NCBI RefSeq assembly: GCF_905475395.1
Contig: NC_058342.1
Coordinates: 8,555,140-8,619,139 of the forward strand
Length of the DNA: 64,000 nucleotides
Reading direction: 5' to 3'
Origin: Chrysoperla carnea
Lineage: Eukaryota; Arthropoda; Insecta; Neuroptera; Chrysopidae
Shown: piece after piece, positions 21,414 to 33,400 of the stretch
Numbering within the stretch: the first letter of the stretch is position 1
Layout: each line of letters starts with the position of its first letter
Notes under the pieces: model-generated
Seen by the model: only the letters and a program-made list of their open reading frames with translations
Databases searched by the model: none
What the model was told of the DNA's origin: nothing
Made by a program: the position numbers and the translations under genes

Positions 21414-21643
21414 TGTTTGGATAATTCAGATACTATATGTCCATGGTTGAGAGTTGTAGGTACATTATTGGTCCATGGACATATTGTATATTCTTTATAC
21501 AAATAGGTTTAATTCATTATGACTGAGTTGGTTGTATTGTGAACATGATCTTCATTATTATAAAATAAATAAAGAATGGAATCGGATGTTTATTTTATTA
21601 TTGTATGTTTAATAATAACCTTTAATAAAAAAAAAATAAAACA
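21414..21643 (+). repeat. LTR (230 bp) of a mag-like Ty3/gypsy element
   Basis: Begins TGTTTGGATAATTCAGATAC and ends ...AAATAAAACA, immediately followed by a primer-binding site. The first 30 bases match the sequence at 63950 (one difference), which follows a polypurine tract, so both are LTRs of one family. It contains a palindrome-like GTCCATGG pair and an AATAAA. Confidence 0.75.
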
Positions 21644-21654
21644 TGGCGCAGTCG
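21644..21654 (+). other. Primer-binding site, tRNA-Ser type
   Basis: TGGCGCAGTCG directly after the LTR is complementary to a tRNA-Ser 3' end (CGACTGCGCCA). It marks the LTR as a 5' LTR. Confidence 0.65.
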
Positions 21655-21900
21655 TAAAAAGAACTAAAAAATAAATAATATTAAAAGCAGTTTATATAAA
21701 AAAGTGTTGGATTCTTGTTAAAACTGTTGTAGAGTACGGACGTACTATACAACAATAACAAATAATTTTTATTTATTAAAAATTAAAATCACGAAATTGT
21801 TGATATTGACAAAAATAAATGTATTATATGATACTATATTCTCATAAACAACTTAATAAACAGTTAAATATTTTAAATTTAAATCAACAGAAATATATCT
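21655..21900. other. Leader remnant after the LTR
   Basis: AT-rich, without a gene; probably the 5' leader of the LTR element, cut off by the jockey-type LINE whose start lies near 21900. The exact junction cannot be seen. Confidence 0.4.
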
Positions 21901-21974
21901 AAACAAAAGTGTATACAGTGTGCGCGAAGTGAAATAAGTACTCTCCTAAGAGAGTACTTATTTTATATCAATAA

Positions 21975-23145
21975 ATGTTAGCCAGACCAGGATGGGATGA
22001 GATAACAACGTTAAGTCAAGAAGAAAACCAAGATGATGATCAACCGCCAAATAAACGTAAATCCAGGAAAAGAAAAAATTTACCACCTGCCATTAAAGAG
22101 GGTCAAGGAAATAACCCCAGAATTCCCACGTCAAACAGGTACGAATGCCTATCATCGGACGAAGAGTGTAAAATGACTGAAGCCTCCAACCCACCAAGGA
22201 ACAAATTACCACCTATTTTTGTTCATAATATAACCAATTACAAAGCGCTTGTTAAAGATCTTGATGAATTAACTGCGGAAAGCTATACACCGATTTTGAA
22301 AAGTAACCAAACATTCCAAATTAATCTCGGTTCAGCTGATGATTTCCGAAAGATCACCTCGCATTTCGATTCACATAGTGTTAGATACCATTCCTTCTGT
22401 CTACCAGATAACAAACGCTATTCCGTCGTAATAAGAAATGTGCCATACAACCTAAAAGACGATGATTAAAGAAGAGCTCCAGAAAACATATTCTGTTACA
22501 AAGGTAACAAGGTTATTAAATAAACAAAAACACCCAACACCCTTGTGTGCAGTTGAAATCGACATCAATGGAAACGAAAAAGAAATTTTCAACCTGCGGT
22601 CACTTTTTCGAGCTGTAGTATCAGTTGAGCCAAGAAGAAAAAGCAGGGATATCCCACAATGCACTCGATTTCAAAGATATGGCCACACCCACAATTTTTG
22701 AAAACTTGACGCACGATGTGTTAAATGTCTCGAATCACACCACTATAAGGATTGCAAAAAGAAAAGTACAGAAGACCCAAAATGCGTCAACTGCGGAGAA
22801 AAACATCCGGTAAATTATAAGGGGTGTGTTCACTATCAAAACTTGAAATACAGAACGAGAACCAGGATGCAACATCCAGTGGATAAACACTCACCCAACC
22901 AAAGCACTCAAAATTCCTATCCTCGAATCAACAGCACTGACATGCATACATATGCAAACGCTACCAAAAACAATTTATCCCAATCATCTCAATCCAACTC
23001 AATCACTTCTTTTATTGATCAAATTCCTAATATTTTCTCACAATTTGTAAATTCCCTAATTGACCTCATCAAACCTCACATCGAATCTCTAAAATCCATG
23101 TTCTTCCAACAATTAACATCTCTAATAAGTCCAGTAAATAAATAA
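21975..23145 (+). pseudogene. LINE ORF1, jockey-type Gag-like protein
   Basis: The ATG at 21975 opens a basic, Pro-rich N-terminus followed by LPPIFVHNITNYKALVKDL, typical of insect jockey ORF1, then an RRM-like/PRE_C2HC region (YSVVIRNVPYNL). One frameshift near 22465 is needed. The second frame contains zinc-knuckle sequence (QCTRFQRYGHTHNF, RCVKCLESHHYKDC, KCVNCGEKHP); the first knuckle has lost a Cys (CTRF) and ends in a TGA at 22699-22701. The protein binds LINE RNA. The stop TAA overlaps the ORF2 ATG (TAATG at 23143-23147). Confidence 0.8.
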
Positions 23146-23167
23146 TGGCTGACAAAAATATAATACA

Positions 23168-23502
23168 TGTAAAGAAATGCATTTCTTTAATTAATTACCC
23201 CAGCGCTCACTTGACCGCGGGTTGGTATGTTCGTATGTTAATTGTTGTTACTATAGATTTGCATTTGTATACATCATAATAAAAACTAGATATAATTTGA
23301 TAACTCGAGAGGAAATAAATGTCATTGTGAGAATTGACATTATTGTCGTTTCTCTTTTCAGGTAATTAAATAATTAATTCCTTTATGTACTTCAATTAGT
23401 ATTAAAATTATTCATGTAATTAATTTATAAAAATAAACTCTTTTCAGAGCAACACAAGTGTTTTTTCAAAAACTGTCATTTATTTCCAAGATTCACATTA
23501 TA
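23168..23502 (+). repeat. 5' LTR
   Basis: Begins TGTAAAGAAATGC and ends CACATTATA. It contains an AATAAA and two TTTTCAG acceptor-like motifs. No standard primer-binding site (TGG...) follows directly; the next bases are AAACGACAATTTCG. Confidence 0.9.
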
Positions 23503-23576
23503 AAACGACAATTTCGTCAAGAAAAAAATAGATAAACAAGAAGAAAGAAATATATTTATATATATACATTAAAACA

Positions 23577-24656
23577 ATGGAAAAATTACAATTCACTTTC
23601 AAGCTTTTACCGAGCTCAGATAATAAGTCAAATATTATATGTGTAACTTCAATTGCGACTCCAGATGGGCGGAATTTCGAAGTGCCTGATGACTTAAAAC
23701 CAGCAAGAAATCACACTTATGTTATTGCAACAAATACTTTTGAGAAAGTCAAAAACTCTTTAAAAAGAAGAAATCAATACAGAAAGGTATGGATTGCATT
23801 AGATGAAAATTTAAGGAGTACCTATTTAGATGATGAAGAAAATATTCAATTTGGAAATACCTACTTGGAAGAGACAATCATAGAAAATTCAGTGCAAAAC
23901 ATTTCAACCAATAATGGTGGTGATAATGAAAGCAAATTAAAAAATTTAGCTAAAGTAGCTGAGAGATTCACAATTAATAAATTTTCTAACAGAACATCAA
24001 ACGCCTCACAGTGGTTGAAGGAGTTTGAACAAGAATGCACAAGGTTTGGTATAAATCAAGAAGAAAAAAAAATAGAAATCTTGAAGTTCCTTTTAGAAAA
24101 ACAATGTCACGATTGGTATAGCAGCATGCTAATAAAATATACCGTAGAGTCCAATTGGAACACATGGACTGCAAAATTTCTTGAAACTTATGAAATTAAA
24201 GGTTGGTCACAAGTTAAATATGCCTTTAATTTTAGATACCAGGCGGGCCCAATGTTAGAATATGCAACAAAGAAGGAGAGGTTGATTCTTGAAGTGAATA
24301 GAAACATAGATGATTCTACAATGATATACTTAATAGTAATGCGATTACCGGACAATATTATGAATAAAATAAAAAAAGAGTCACTAAAGACAACCACAGA
24401 TTTATTTAAAGAGATTAGCCAGTATGAGTTCTTAGCAAGGAAGAGAGAAACAGAGAAACAAAAAACAACAAAATCAGATTATAAAGAACCAGGTCAGAGA
24501 ACTCCGTGCTCTATATGCAATAGATTAAAAAAAGGAGTACGTTATCACCCAGAGAATAAATGTTACTACAAAGAAAATGATTATACAAAAAGAGTTCAAA
24601 CAGTAAACAATGCTATTGATGCAGAATTAATTGAAGAAGAACAAAAAAACGAATAA
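23577..24656 (+). CDS. Gag of the young LTR retrotransposon
   Basis: An intact 359-codon frame from an ATG after a short leader. Residues about 120-280 form a retrotransposon Gag capsid-like region (RFTINKFSNRTSNASQWLKE, CHDWYSSML, WNTWTAKFLETY, FNFRYQAG). A single zinc-binding motif near the C-terminus (PCSICNRLKKGVRYHPENKC, spacing C-x2-C-x9-H-x4-C) departs from the usual CCHC knuckle spacing. Gag packages the element RNA. The stop overlaps the start of pol by one base (TAATG). Confidence 0.9.
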   Translation: MEKLQFTFKLLPSSDNKSNIICVTSIATPDGRNFEVPDDLKPARNHTYVIATNTFEKVKNSLKRRNQYRKVWIALDENLRSTYLDDEENIQFGNTYLEETIIENSVQNISTNNGGDNESKLKNLAKVAERFTINKFSNRTSNASQWLKEFEQECTRFGINQEEKKIEILKFLLEKQCHDWYSSMLIKYTVESNWNTWTAKFLETYEIKGWSQVKYAFNFRYQAGPMLEYATKKERLILEVNRNIDDSTMIYLIVMRLPDNIMNKIKKESLKTTTDLFKEISQYEFLARKRETEKQKTTKSDYKEPGQRTPCSICNRLKKGVRYHPENKCYYKENDYTKRVQTVNNAIDAELIEEEQKNE

Positions 24657-27600
24657 TGCCATTAATTGCAGTCAAACTACTAATTAATGATATAACAGAG
24701 GTGCTAGGAGTATATGATTCAGGTGCCAATATTTCATTAATTAATTCAAAATTATTAAAAATAAGAGAAAATAAAAATAATAATAATCAGATTAATTTAA
24801 AGACAATTAATGGTAATCAAAAAACTTGTGGTTTGACTAAATTAAAATTAAAATATTTAACATAGAAAAATTAGTTTGTTGTCATATTATTGATAATGAA
24901 GATTTCAAATACGATTTTTTAATCGGATTAGATTTAATAAAAGAGTTTCATTTAACTCAAGATGAAAACCTTGAAATAAAACAAGGAAGAGAAAAAGATG
25001 ATGTAAAGAAAATTGATAATAAAGATATTACATCAAATTTTGAGAAAATAGAAAAAGAGTGTTTTAAAAGAAGTTCAGTGAACTTTAACGAGCACATAGA
25101 AAATACAGAATATAATATTGACAAAAATTTATCAGAAGATGAAGAAAGAGAAATAAAACTTCTAATCGATAAGAATAAAAGTTTGTTTGCAAAAGATAAA
25201 TATGATATAGGCACAGTAAAAGAATACGAAGCCAGAATTGACCTAACGGTAGAAAAATATTGCAGCAAAAGACCCTACAGATGTTCGATTGAAGATAGAA
25301 AAGAAATTGAAACACAGATATCAAGATTGCTAGAGAGAGGACTAATAGAAGAATCGTACAGTCCCTTTGCGGCTCCGGTAACACTAGCAGAAAAAAAAGG
25401 TGAAGGTAAAACAAGAATGTGCATAGATTTCAGGGATTTAAATAAAATAATTGTTCCTCAAGCACAACCGTTTCCGATAATAGAAGATCTTATGGTAAAG
25501 ACAAGAAATTGCAAATATTTCTCAAGTTTAGACATAAACTCTGCTTTTTGGTCTATACCATTACGAGTTGGGGATAGGAAAAAAACGGGATTTGTGAGTC
25601 AAGAAGGACATTATCAATGGACAGTGATGCCATTCGGTCTAAAGACTTCTCCAGCTATCTTCCAAAGGATACTAAGTAATATTTTAAGGAAATACAAGCT
25701 GACAGAATTTGCAGTTAACTATATAGATGATATTTTGGTGTTTTCAAAATCCTTTAATGACCATAAGCAACATTTAGAGAAATTGTTTAATGCAATTAAA
25801 ATAGAAGGGTTTAGACTAAAATTCGTAAAATGCCATTTTGCAGCAAGCTGGGCAAAATATCTTGGTCACATAATAGAAAATAATACAGTAAGACCATTAA
25901 AAGATAACCTAATAGCGATAAAGAATTTTCCAATACCAAAAACGCAAAAAAATGTAAGACAATTTTTGGGGAAAATAAATTTCTACAACGAATACATACC
26001 GAAGAACGCAATTCTTCTGGATCCATTGCATAATTTATTAAGGAAAAACATAAAATTTATCTGGTCAGATAAATGTCAAGAAACATTTGATAAGGTAAAG
26101 GAAATGTTATGCTCGCAACCAATTCTGGAAATCTTTGATAATGAACTGCCAATAAAAATCTACACAGATGCAAGTCTACTAGGTGTTGGAGCAACACTTA
26201 AACAGATACAACAGAATGGTGAAGAAAAGCCTGTAGCTTACTTCTCAAAGAAATTAAATGAAGCTCAAAAGAAAAAAAAAGCTATCTATTTGGAATGTTT
26301 AGCCATAAAAGAAGCTTTGCGTTACTGGCAATACTGGTTGATCGGAAAACAGTTTTTGGTAATCACAGACCATAAACCTCTAGAGGATCTAAACATAAGA
26401 TCAAGACCAGACGAAGAACTGGGAGATATGACGTACTATTTATCACAGTATGATTTAAAAATAAAATATGCACCTGGAAAAAGTAACGTAGAAGCTGATT
26501 GCCTTAGCAGAAACCCAGTATTAGAAGCTAATGCGAATGACGATGAACAACTTAAAGTTGTAAATTTAATAACATTAAATGAAATAATAATAGATCAAGA
26601 ACAAAATGGCGATCTACAACAAAAAAAAGAAAAATTAATATTAAGAAATAATGTATATTACAAGATAAATAGCAAAACAGAAAAAATAATAATATCGGAA
26701 GACTTTAGTAAGAAATTAATAAAACAGATCCATGAAGAGATGTGTCACATAGGCATTAAACAAACCCAAAGAAAAATTGGTACAACATATACAGCAAGGA
26801 ATTTGACAACAAATATTAAAAAAATAATAAACAACTGCGAGATCTGTATAAAAAATAAGTCAAGAGGCGCAAAAAAGTATGGTTTAATGTCACATCTGGG
26901 ACCGGCAACCAGACCTTTTGAAATAGTATCAATTGATACAATAGGGGGTTTTGGTGGATCTAGATCAACAAAGAAATACTTGCATCTTTTAGTGGATCAC
27001 TTTACAAGGTATGCATTTATAGCAACATCAAAAACCCAAATGTCAAATGACTTTATAAAACTAATTAAAAATACTAATGAAACCGAAAAAATAGAAACAC
27101 TCCTTACGGATCAATATCCAGGAATAAATTCAAAAGAATTTAAGAAATTCTTAAAAGAAAACAATACAACTATAATATTTACGGCAGTAAACTCACCAAA
27201 CGGATTAAACGAAAGATTAAATCAAACATTAGTAAACAAAATAAGATGTAAAATAAATGAGAAAGAAAAAAATTAGCATGGGCATCAATCGCACAGGAAT
27301 GCGTAAAAAGGTACAATGAAACAGAGCATACAGTTACAGGATTTGCCCCCAAATACCTGTTGAATGGCACAGATGTATCGATATTACCAGATGAACTTAA
27401 ACATAATAAATCAAAACAAGAGTGGATATCAGATAGATTGATAGCATTAAAAAATACAATTCGGTCACATAAATATAACAAACAACAATTTGATAAACAT
27501 AGAAAGCAACATGTATTTGAAAAAGGAGATTTGGTCTACATAGAAAATGGAAACAAACTAAACAGAAAAAAATTAGATGAACTGAAAATAGGACCATTCC

Positions 27601-27734
27601 AAATACTGGAAAAAATATCTGATTCTATTTACAAAATAAACACAGGGCGTGGAAAATTAGAATCTAATTTTTTTCACATAACTAAACTAATACCAAAAGA
27701 TGAAGAATATGAAGAAGATGAAAAGAAAAATTAA
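24656..27734 (+). pseudogene. Pol of the young LTR retrotransposon, two frame breaks
   Basis: Domains in order: aspartic protease (GVYDSGANISLI, 24656-24865), reverse transcriptase (KGEGKTRMCIDFRDLNK, NYIDDILVFSKS with YIDD), RNase H (IYTDASLLGVGATL, ITDHKPLEDL), integrase with HHCC finger (EEMCHIGIKQTQ, NCEICIKN) and catalytic core (SIDTIGGFGG, LLTDQYPGINSKEF). The tail reads GDLVYIENGNK and KIGPFQILEK (27360-27734). Breaks: near 24860 the protease frame ends in TAG, and at about 27270 a 7-A run causes a stop. In both places one added A would restore the frame. Pol lies in the -1 frame relative to gag and begins at the TAATG overlap, so reinitiation or -1 shifting is possible. Confidence 0.9.
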
Positions 27735-27803
27735 GAATCAATAGAAGATAGTATTATATATTGAAATATCTTAAAATTTTACTAAATACATAAAATTTTA
27801 CCC

Positions 27804-27815
27804 AAAGGGGGGAGA
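27804..27815 (+). other. Polypurine tract
   Basis: AAAGGGGGGAGA directly before the 3' LTR; it is the plus-strand priming site in reverse transcription. Confidence 0.85.
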
Positions 27816-28150
27816 TGTAAAGAAATGCATTTCTTTAATTAATTACCCCAGCGCTCACTTGACCGCGGGTTGGTATGTTCGTATGTTAATTGTTGTTACT
27901 ATAGATTTGCATTTGTATACATCATAATAAAGACTAGATATAATTTGATAACTCGAGAGGGAATAAATGTCATTGTGAGAATTGACATTATTGTCGTTTC
28001 TCTTTTCAGGTAATTAAATAATTAATTCCTTTATGTACTTCAATTAGTATTAAAATTATTCATGTAATTAATTTATAAAAATAAACTCTTTTCAGAGCAA
28101 CACAAGTGTTTATTCAAAAACTGTCATTTATTTCCAAGATTCACATTATA
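27816..28150 (+). repeat. 3' LTR
   Basis: Same 335-bp length as the 5' LTR with three substitutions and no indels. Confidence 0.9.
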
Positions 28151-29880
28151 TACATAATATAAAAATTCTAAATTGGGACGCAGATGGACTTAAAAATAAA
28201 AGATCTTCACTGCTATTTACTCTACAATCCGAAAACATACAAATCGCGTGTATTACTGAAACACACTTAATACCAACAGAGAAAATCAGTTTCCCTGGAT
28301 ATGTGTGCCATAGAAACGATCGAAATACCCCAACCGCATCTGGAGGTGTTGTAATAATAAAAAAAATATCCCTCACAATTTACTTGAAACTCCGACATTA
28401 AAAAATCTGGAAGCCATAGGAATTGAGTTGCTGTTGAAAAGCAATAGGAAAATAAAAATATACAGTGGTTACAACCGACCAAACAAAAGTATTGCCGAAC
28501 AAGACATAGAGTCAATATTTATCGACAATCAATCCACACTTCTCATTGGCGATCTGAACTCTAAGTGCGTGAGGTGGGGTTGCCAAAAGAATAATCCAAA
28601 TGGACTTAAATTAGAAAAAATTACAAACAAAAATCTGATTGAAGTTCTCGCTCTACCTGATCCCACACACTTCCCCCACAACAAGCGCCATGGCCCAGAC
28701 ATTCTGGACATCGTTCTACAAAGAAATCTCTCCAATACAATGTTCATAAAAAACTTAGATGTATTATCTTCTGATCACACCGCTGTATTGGTGAGTTTCA
28801 TAGAAGAACCTCTAAAACCATCAAAAAAGAGACCCATCAAATCCGGAAGAGTTAACTGGGAAATTTTTGAAACCGAAATTAATAGAAATCTCCACATAAA
28901 AAGGAGTATTTATTCAAAACATGAAATAGATCAAGCTATACACAACTTGACGAACACTATTATAACATCTGCAAATAATGCTATTGAACAAACAAAAGAC
29001 CAAATAACCGCCCAAAATAGTCTTCCACATCACATACTGAAATTAATAAAAGAAAAACATAGAACGCGACGCGCATGGCAGAAAACTAAGTTACCTCTAA
29101 TTAAACAGAACCTTAATAAATTAACGAATGAAATTCACGTAGAAATGGAAAGATATAGAATAGATTTATATCAGCAATACATTTCCGAATTCAATCCAGG
29201 CGACGAACAAATGTGGAAGGTCACAAAATATGTATTACGTGAAACGTCTTTCATCCCGCCAATTAAGTACCAAAATAAAACTCTCTATTCAAACGATGAT
29301 AAAGTTGAAGCGTTTGCTGATTACTTTGAAAATATTTTTACACCACATATCGGGACAAGTAACCCAGTCAGCACGCAAATCAGAAAGATTTCAGTATGAA
29401 GTCTGTTATTATGAATTCCTATAGCGATCATGAATAAGAATTCTTTTTTATGATTTAATAAGTATTCTTTTCTCTTACTTCTAATTAAAATCGTATTATT
29501 AACTCTTTGAGAACTCAAAATACTGACGTCAATTTGAATACATGTTAATGGATTCATTTTTCATGAAGTATTTAGCACATGCGCAGAATTTCTTTTTTCT
29601 ATATATTTTTATTTTGTTTGTGTATTCTAACCTAGTTTCAATAACCATCAGTTGCTTATCAGCTCGTTGAAAATATATTGTTAACAAATAATTGTGTTAA
29701 ATTGGATTAGTTTAAATCAAGTTTTATTGTTATTTAATTGTCATTATTTGTTTTCTTCATACATCTGAATGAAGTGGTAAGCCAATTTGCTTTAATGTTG
29801 GAGTAGTTTTAATTTATTAATATATTTTTATTTTTTTACTCGTCAGCAAATATATTTTTGTTTGTTCATTAGAAATCCAT

Positions 29881-30480
29881 ATGATGCCAAGAATTAAGCC
29901 TTTTCAAGAATTATCTAAAAGGCAAAAAAATAGGCGTTTAAAACACGTAGGTCACAATGAGTCAGTTTCACTGCATCAAGATTTCTCAACTTCGATTGAA
30001 TCAAGAGAAAATACCAGTACTACAAATATTAGTGATACTAATAATGTTTTGGATCATTCAAAGGTCATACCTGGTGATGCTGTCGTCGTTGACGGGATTC
30101 TACCGTCATTAATGATGTTACTGGTGATTCTGTGTCGATGAAAAATCGAGAGTTTAGTGATAATAATCATAATAATGATCGCGAGAATACTCCACCAGCT
30201 GAAAATTGTAATATTTTACAAAATAAAACACCTGATATGAATAATGCGAACATCAATTTACACCGTAAATTAGCTCAGTGGCAATGTCAATATAATATCA
30301 GCCAAGCTGCATGTGGGTCATTGTTAAAAATTCTTATTGATATTAATTCAGTAGAAGAAATGAAAAATCTTCCCAAAGACCCACGTACTTTATTGAATAC
30401 TCCGAAAAATACTACTATACGCTCTGTGAAACCTGGTGAATATTTTCATTATGGCTTACATCGAGGATTAATTGAGTGCC
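29881..30480 (+). pseudogene. CACTA-like transposase copy A, N-terminal part
   Basis: The frame starts MMPRIKPFQELSKRQKNRRLK after an acceptor-like TTCATTAG. A frameshift near 30130 separates it from the second frame, which holds KLAQWQCQYNISQAACGSLL, LPKDPRTLLNTPK and GEYFHYGLHRGLIE. The same blocks occur in copy B (AQWQCQYNISQAATGSLL). The hAT terminus cuts it at 30480. Confidence 0.7.
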
Positions 30481-33400
30481 CAGGGCCCCCATCCTCAGAG
30501 GGCCCCGAAGGGCCGACAATTTCTCTCACATTTAATCTCAAAATACTCATTACACTTTTCTCAATGCCCGAATATCGATTATTTTCAGATTTATTCCAAT
30601 CAATATATTTATATGAATTTGAGTGACATCAAGCCTACAGGGTCTCGGTTGTGTGCGGTATATAGACACGGTAGCTTCTTGCTTAATTTAAACTTAGTGC
30701 GCTTTTTGGCTGTACTAAAGGGCTGTTTTTGGTCTGATATAACTTACCAGACATTTACTTGAGTTTATAAATTTTATAATCTAGAGTCTGTAATGTCTAT
30801 TTTCAAATTACATATCATTTGATTTTTTATTCAGTTATTCAGTAATTTAAAAGTATTTCTGAACGCATCCTACCTAATTTACTAAGAACACCATCTAGCG
30901 ATCATCCATGCAAACCGCTCCAATGCCAAATTCAAGCGACCATAAAAAATGTCGACTTTGTCTATGGTTGGGGCTTGGGGGAATCCCCGGATAAATTATG
31001 AAAAACTTTCAGTCGGAACTTTTTACCTAAAGTTATTACTTATTATATCACTTATTTTCACAGAAGTGTCGTGATTTAATTTTGTTTAATGTAATTTGGG
31101 TAAAATTAATAGAACTATTGATTTGTTCGTTTAAATATTATTTCATTATGTCGAAAAGAACATATCTAAGTGGTTCACAAAAGAGAAAAAAAGTTTTAGC
31201 TCAAAAAGAAATCACGGAAAAACTTCCAAAGCTTACGTCATTTTTTACGGTGGAAGAAACAAATAAGTCGGGGAGTTGTTCATCATCATCACCTCAAGAT
31301 AAAAATACCTCTGAGAATAACCAGGAAAAAGAGGTTATTACGTGTAACGAAAATGACAAACACACATCAATCGCTGAACTCTCGACTTCGAGCAACTGTT
31401 AGTTAATAATTGCAAACTTGGAGAATGTATCTGTATCTAATGACCCTGGTCAGTACTGTGATGACATTTTAACGGAAGAAGTCCGTAATATTTGGATTCG
31501 AAAAGGGCCAGAGTTTTTCCAAAATAAACATTGCGATTTCTCCGAAACTTCTACAAGTTTTCCAGATTCAAGCGGTAAAACCAAAACTAAATACTTGACA
31601 AAAAATGTTTTTACTCGTAAATTGAAGAATGGTGAGTCTTTGGACAGAAAATGGCTTCTTCATTCTCCAACAAAGAAATCTGTGTACTGTTATTGCTGCC
31701 GTCTCTTTAATACCACTATTGGTAATAATTTGAGTTCTCCAAATGGATATAAGGATTGGAAGCATATAAGTAACTTATTAATGGAGCATGAGAACAGTTT
31801 GCAACACAGGCAATCTATGATGAATTATGTCACAAGAATGAAAATTACTGGACGAATTGATAGTGAGTTGTTGTCCCAATATATAATACAGAAATTAGCT
31901 ATTGGAAAAATGTCCTTAGGAGGGTTGTTGCAGTAGTAAAATTTTTAGCTTCAAGAGGTCTTGCTTTTTGTGGTGATAATGAGATACTTAGATCGCTTAG
32001 AACTGATTAGTGAATTTGATCCTTTTCTTGCTAATCACATACAAAACTGCGGAAATCGTGGAAAAGGAAGTGTATCATATTTATCTGCAAATATTTGTAA
32101 CGAATTTATTAATTTAATGGGACAGCGAGTTTTAAAAACAATAGTCAACGAACTGAAATCAGCGAAATATTACTCTATTAGCGTAGATTCTACGCCTGAT
32201 CTGTCCCATGTTGACCAGCTCACTTTCATCGTTAGATACGTAAAAGATGGACAGCCTATTGAGAGATTTTTGCAATTTTTGCAATTTTTGCCTATGGATG
32301 GACATGATACGCAATATATAGCAGATACCATTTTAAACTTTTTTGAAAGCCTTGATATCCCCATAAAAGATTGCCGCGGACAGAGCTACGACAATGCGTC
32401 AAATATGTCTGGAAAGTACTCTGGTGTCCAGTCTAGAATAAAAGAAGTATGCGAATATGCAATTTACGTTCCATGTGCGGCACATTCGCTTAATTTAGTG
32501 GGTGTTCAAGTTGTTGAATGTATTACTGAAGCAGTAGCATTCTTTCAATTTGTTCAAAAATTGTATAATTTTTTCTCAGCTTCGACCAAACGCTGGCAAA
32601 TTTTGACAGAGCATTTAGGTGTAAATAGAGTTCTGAAGTCCCTTTCGCAAACCAGATGGTCCGCACATGCCAATGCTATTAATGCTTTGCAAAATGGTTA
32701 TTTAAATATTTCTGAAGCATTATCCTTCATCGCAAGTGACATCAATCAACCAGGAGACACTAGAAACGAAGCCCAAAGCTTAGTAAAAAAAATGGAAAAA
32801 TTTGAGACTGCTCTACTGACGGAAATATGGAATGATATTTTGGGAATTATGAATAAAACAAGTCTAAGTTTACAGAATAGCACTTTGACTATGGACGTTG
32901 TGACAAAACTTTTCGAATCTCTGATCAGTTATGTCAATAACGCACGCAATAATTTTGATCATTATGAAACGGCTGCTAAAGAAAAAAATCCAGGTGCTGA
33001 TTACAAAGATAAATTTGAAAGAAAAAGAATTCGCAGCTCACGCCTCACTTTTTTTGAAGGACCATCATCATCAGAGACTCTCCAGTTGAGAGGCAAGGAA
33101 AAGTTTCGTGTATTTAAAAAAACGTTCGGCAGCATACAAAGAAATTGATAATCGATTTAGTTTTCTTTGTCAGTTAACAACAATCGAATCTGACGAATTG
33201 ACCAAAAAATGCAACGAATTTGCAGAATTTTATCACGAAGACATTAATGCATATGAGCTCAAAACAGAATGTTTTCATTTAAGCCCATATTTAAAAAATA
33301 TAGCAAAGCCATCAGCGGATTTAAATATCTCAGTCTTACTTAACTTAATAAAGACTGATAAATTAGAAGAAACTTTTCCAAATGTTGAAGTTGCTACAAG

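Larger units (their letters stand above)
23168..28150 (+). mobile_element. Young Ty3/gypsy-type LTR retrotransposon
   Basis: LTRs of 335 bp (23168-23502 and 27816-28150) differ at only three positions and bracket gag and pol. A polypurine tract precedes the 3' LTR. The flanks carry the same TACA (or ATACA, because the last LTR base is A) at 23164-23167 and 28151-28154, a target duplication. Removing the element restores the first codons of the LINE ORF2. There is no env. Pol has two single-base frame breaks despite the low LTR divergence. Confidence 0.93.
21900..29362 (+). mobile_element. Jockey-type LINE, split by an LTR retrotransposon and 3'-truncated
   Basis: ORF1 (gag-like with CCHC knuckles) and the endonuclease part of ORF2 lie in order. 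A complete LTR element (23168-28150) sits seven codons into ORF2. At 29363 a CACTA-like element begins in the middle of ORF2, so the RT and 3' end are absent. Loss of the 3' end is atypical for a LINE and is explained by this later insertion or an associated deletion. Confidence 0.8.
23145..29362 (+). pseudogene. LINE ORF2, endonuclease part, interrupted
   Basis: The ATG at 23145 overlaps the ORF1 stop. After a few codons the LTR element intervenes; the frame resumes in phase at 28153 (ILNWDADGLKNKRSSL). Motifs of an apurinic-type endonuclease follow: ACITETHL, SGGVVII, IGDLNSKCVRWGC, LDIVL, LSSDHTAVL. A shift lies in the 8-A run near 28360. The frame then runs open to 29362, where CACTA-like DNA begins (YFENIFTPHIGTSN is the last LINE-like sequence), before any RT motif. 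In intact copies ORF2 nicks the target and copies the RNA. Confidence 0.8.

Noticed and set aside
28151-28154. LTR ending in CA with a different duplication
   Set aside because: The two LTR copies stay identical up to TTATA, beyond the CACA, so the boundary must lie there.
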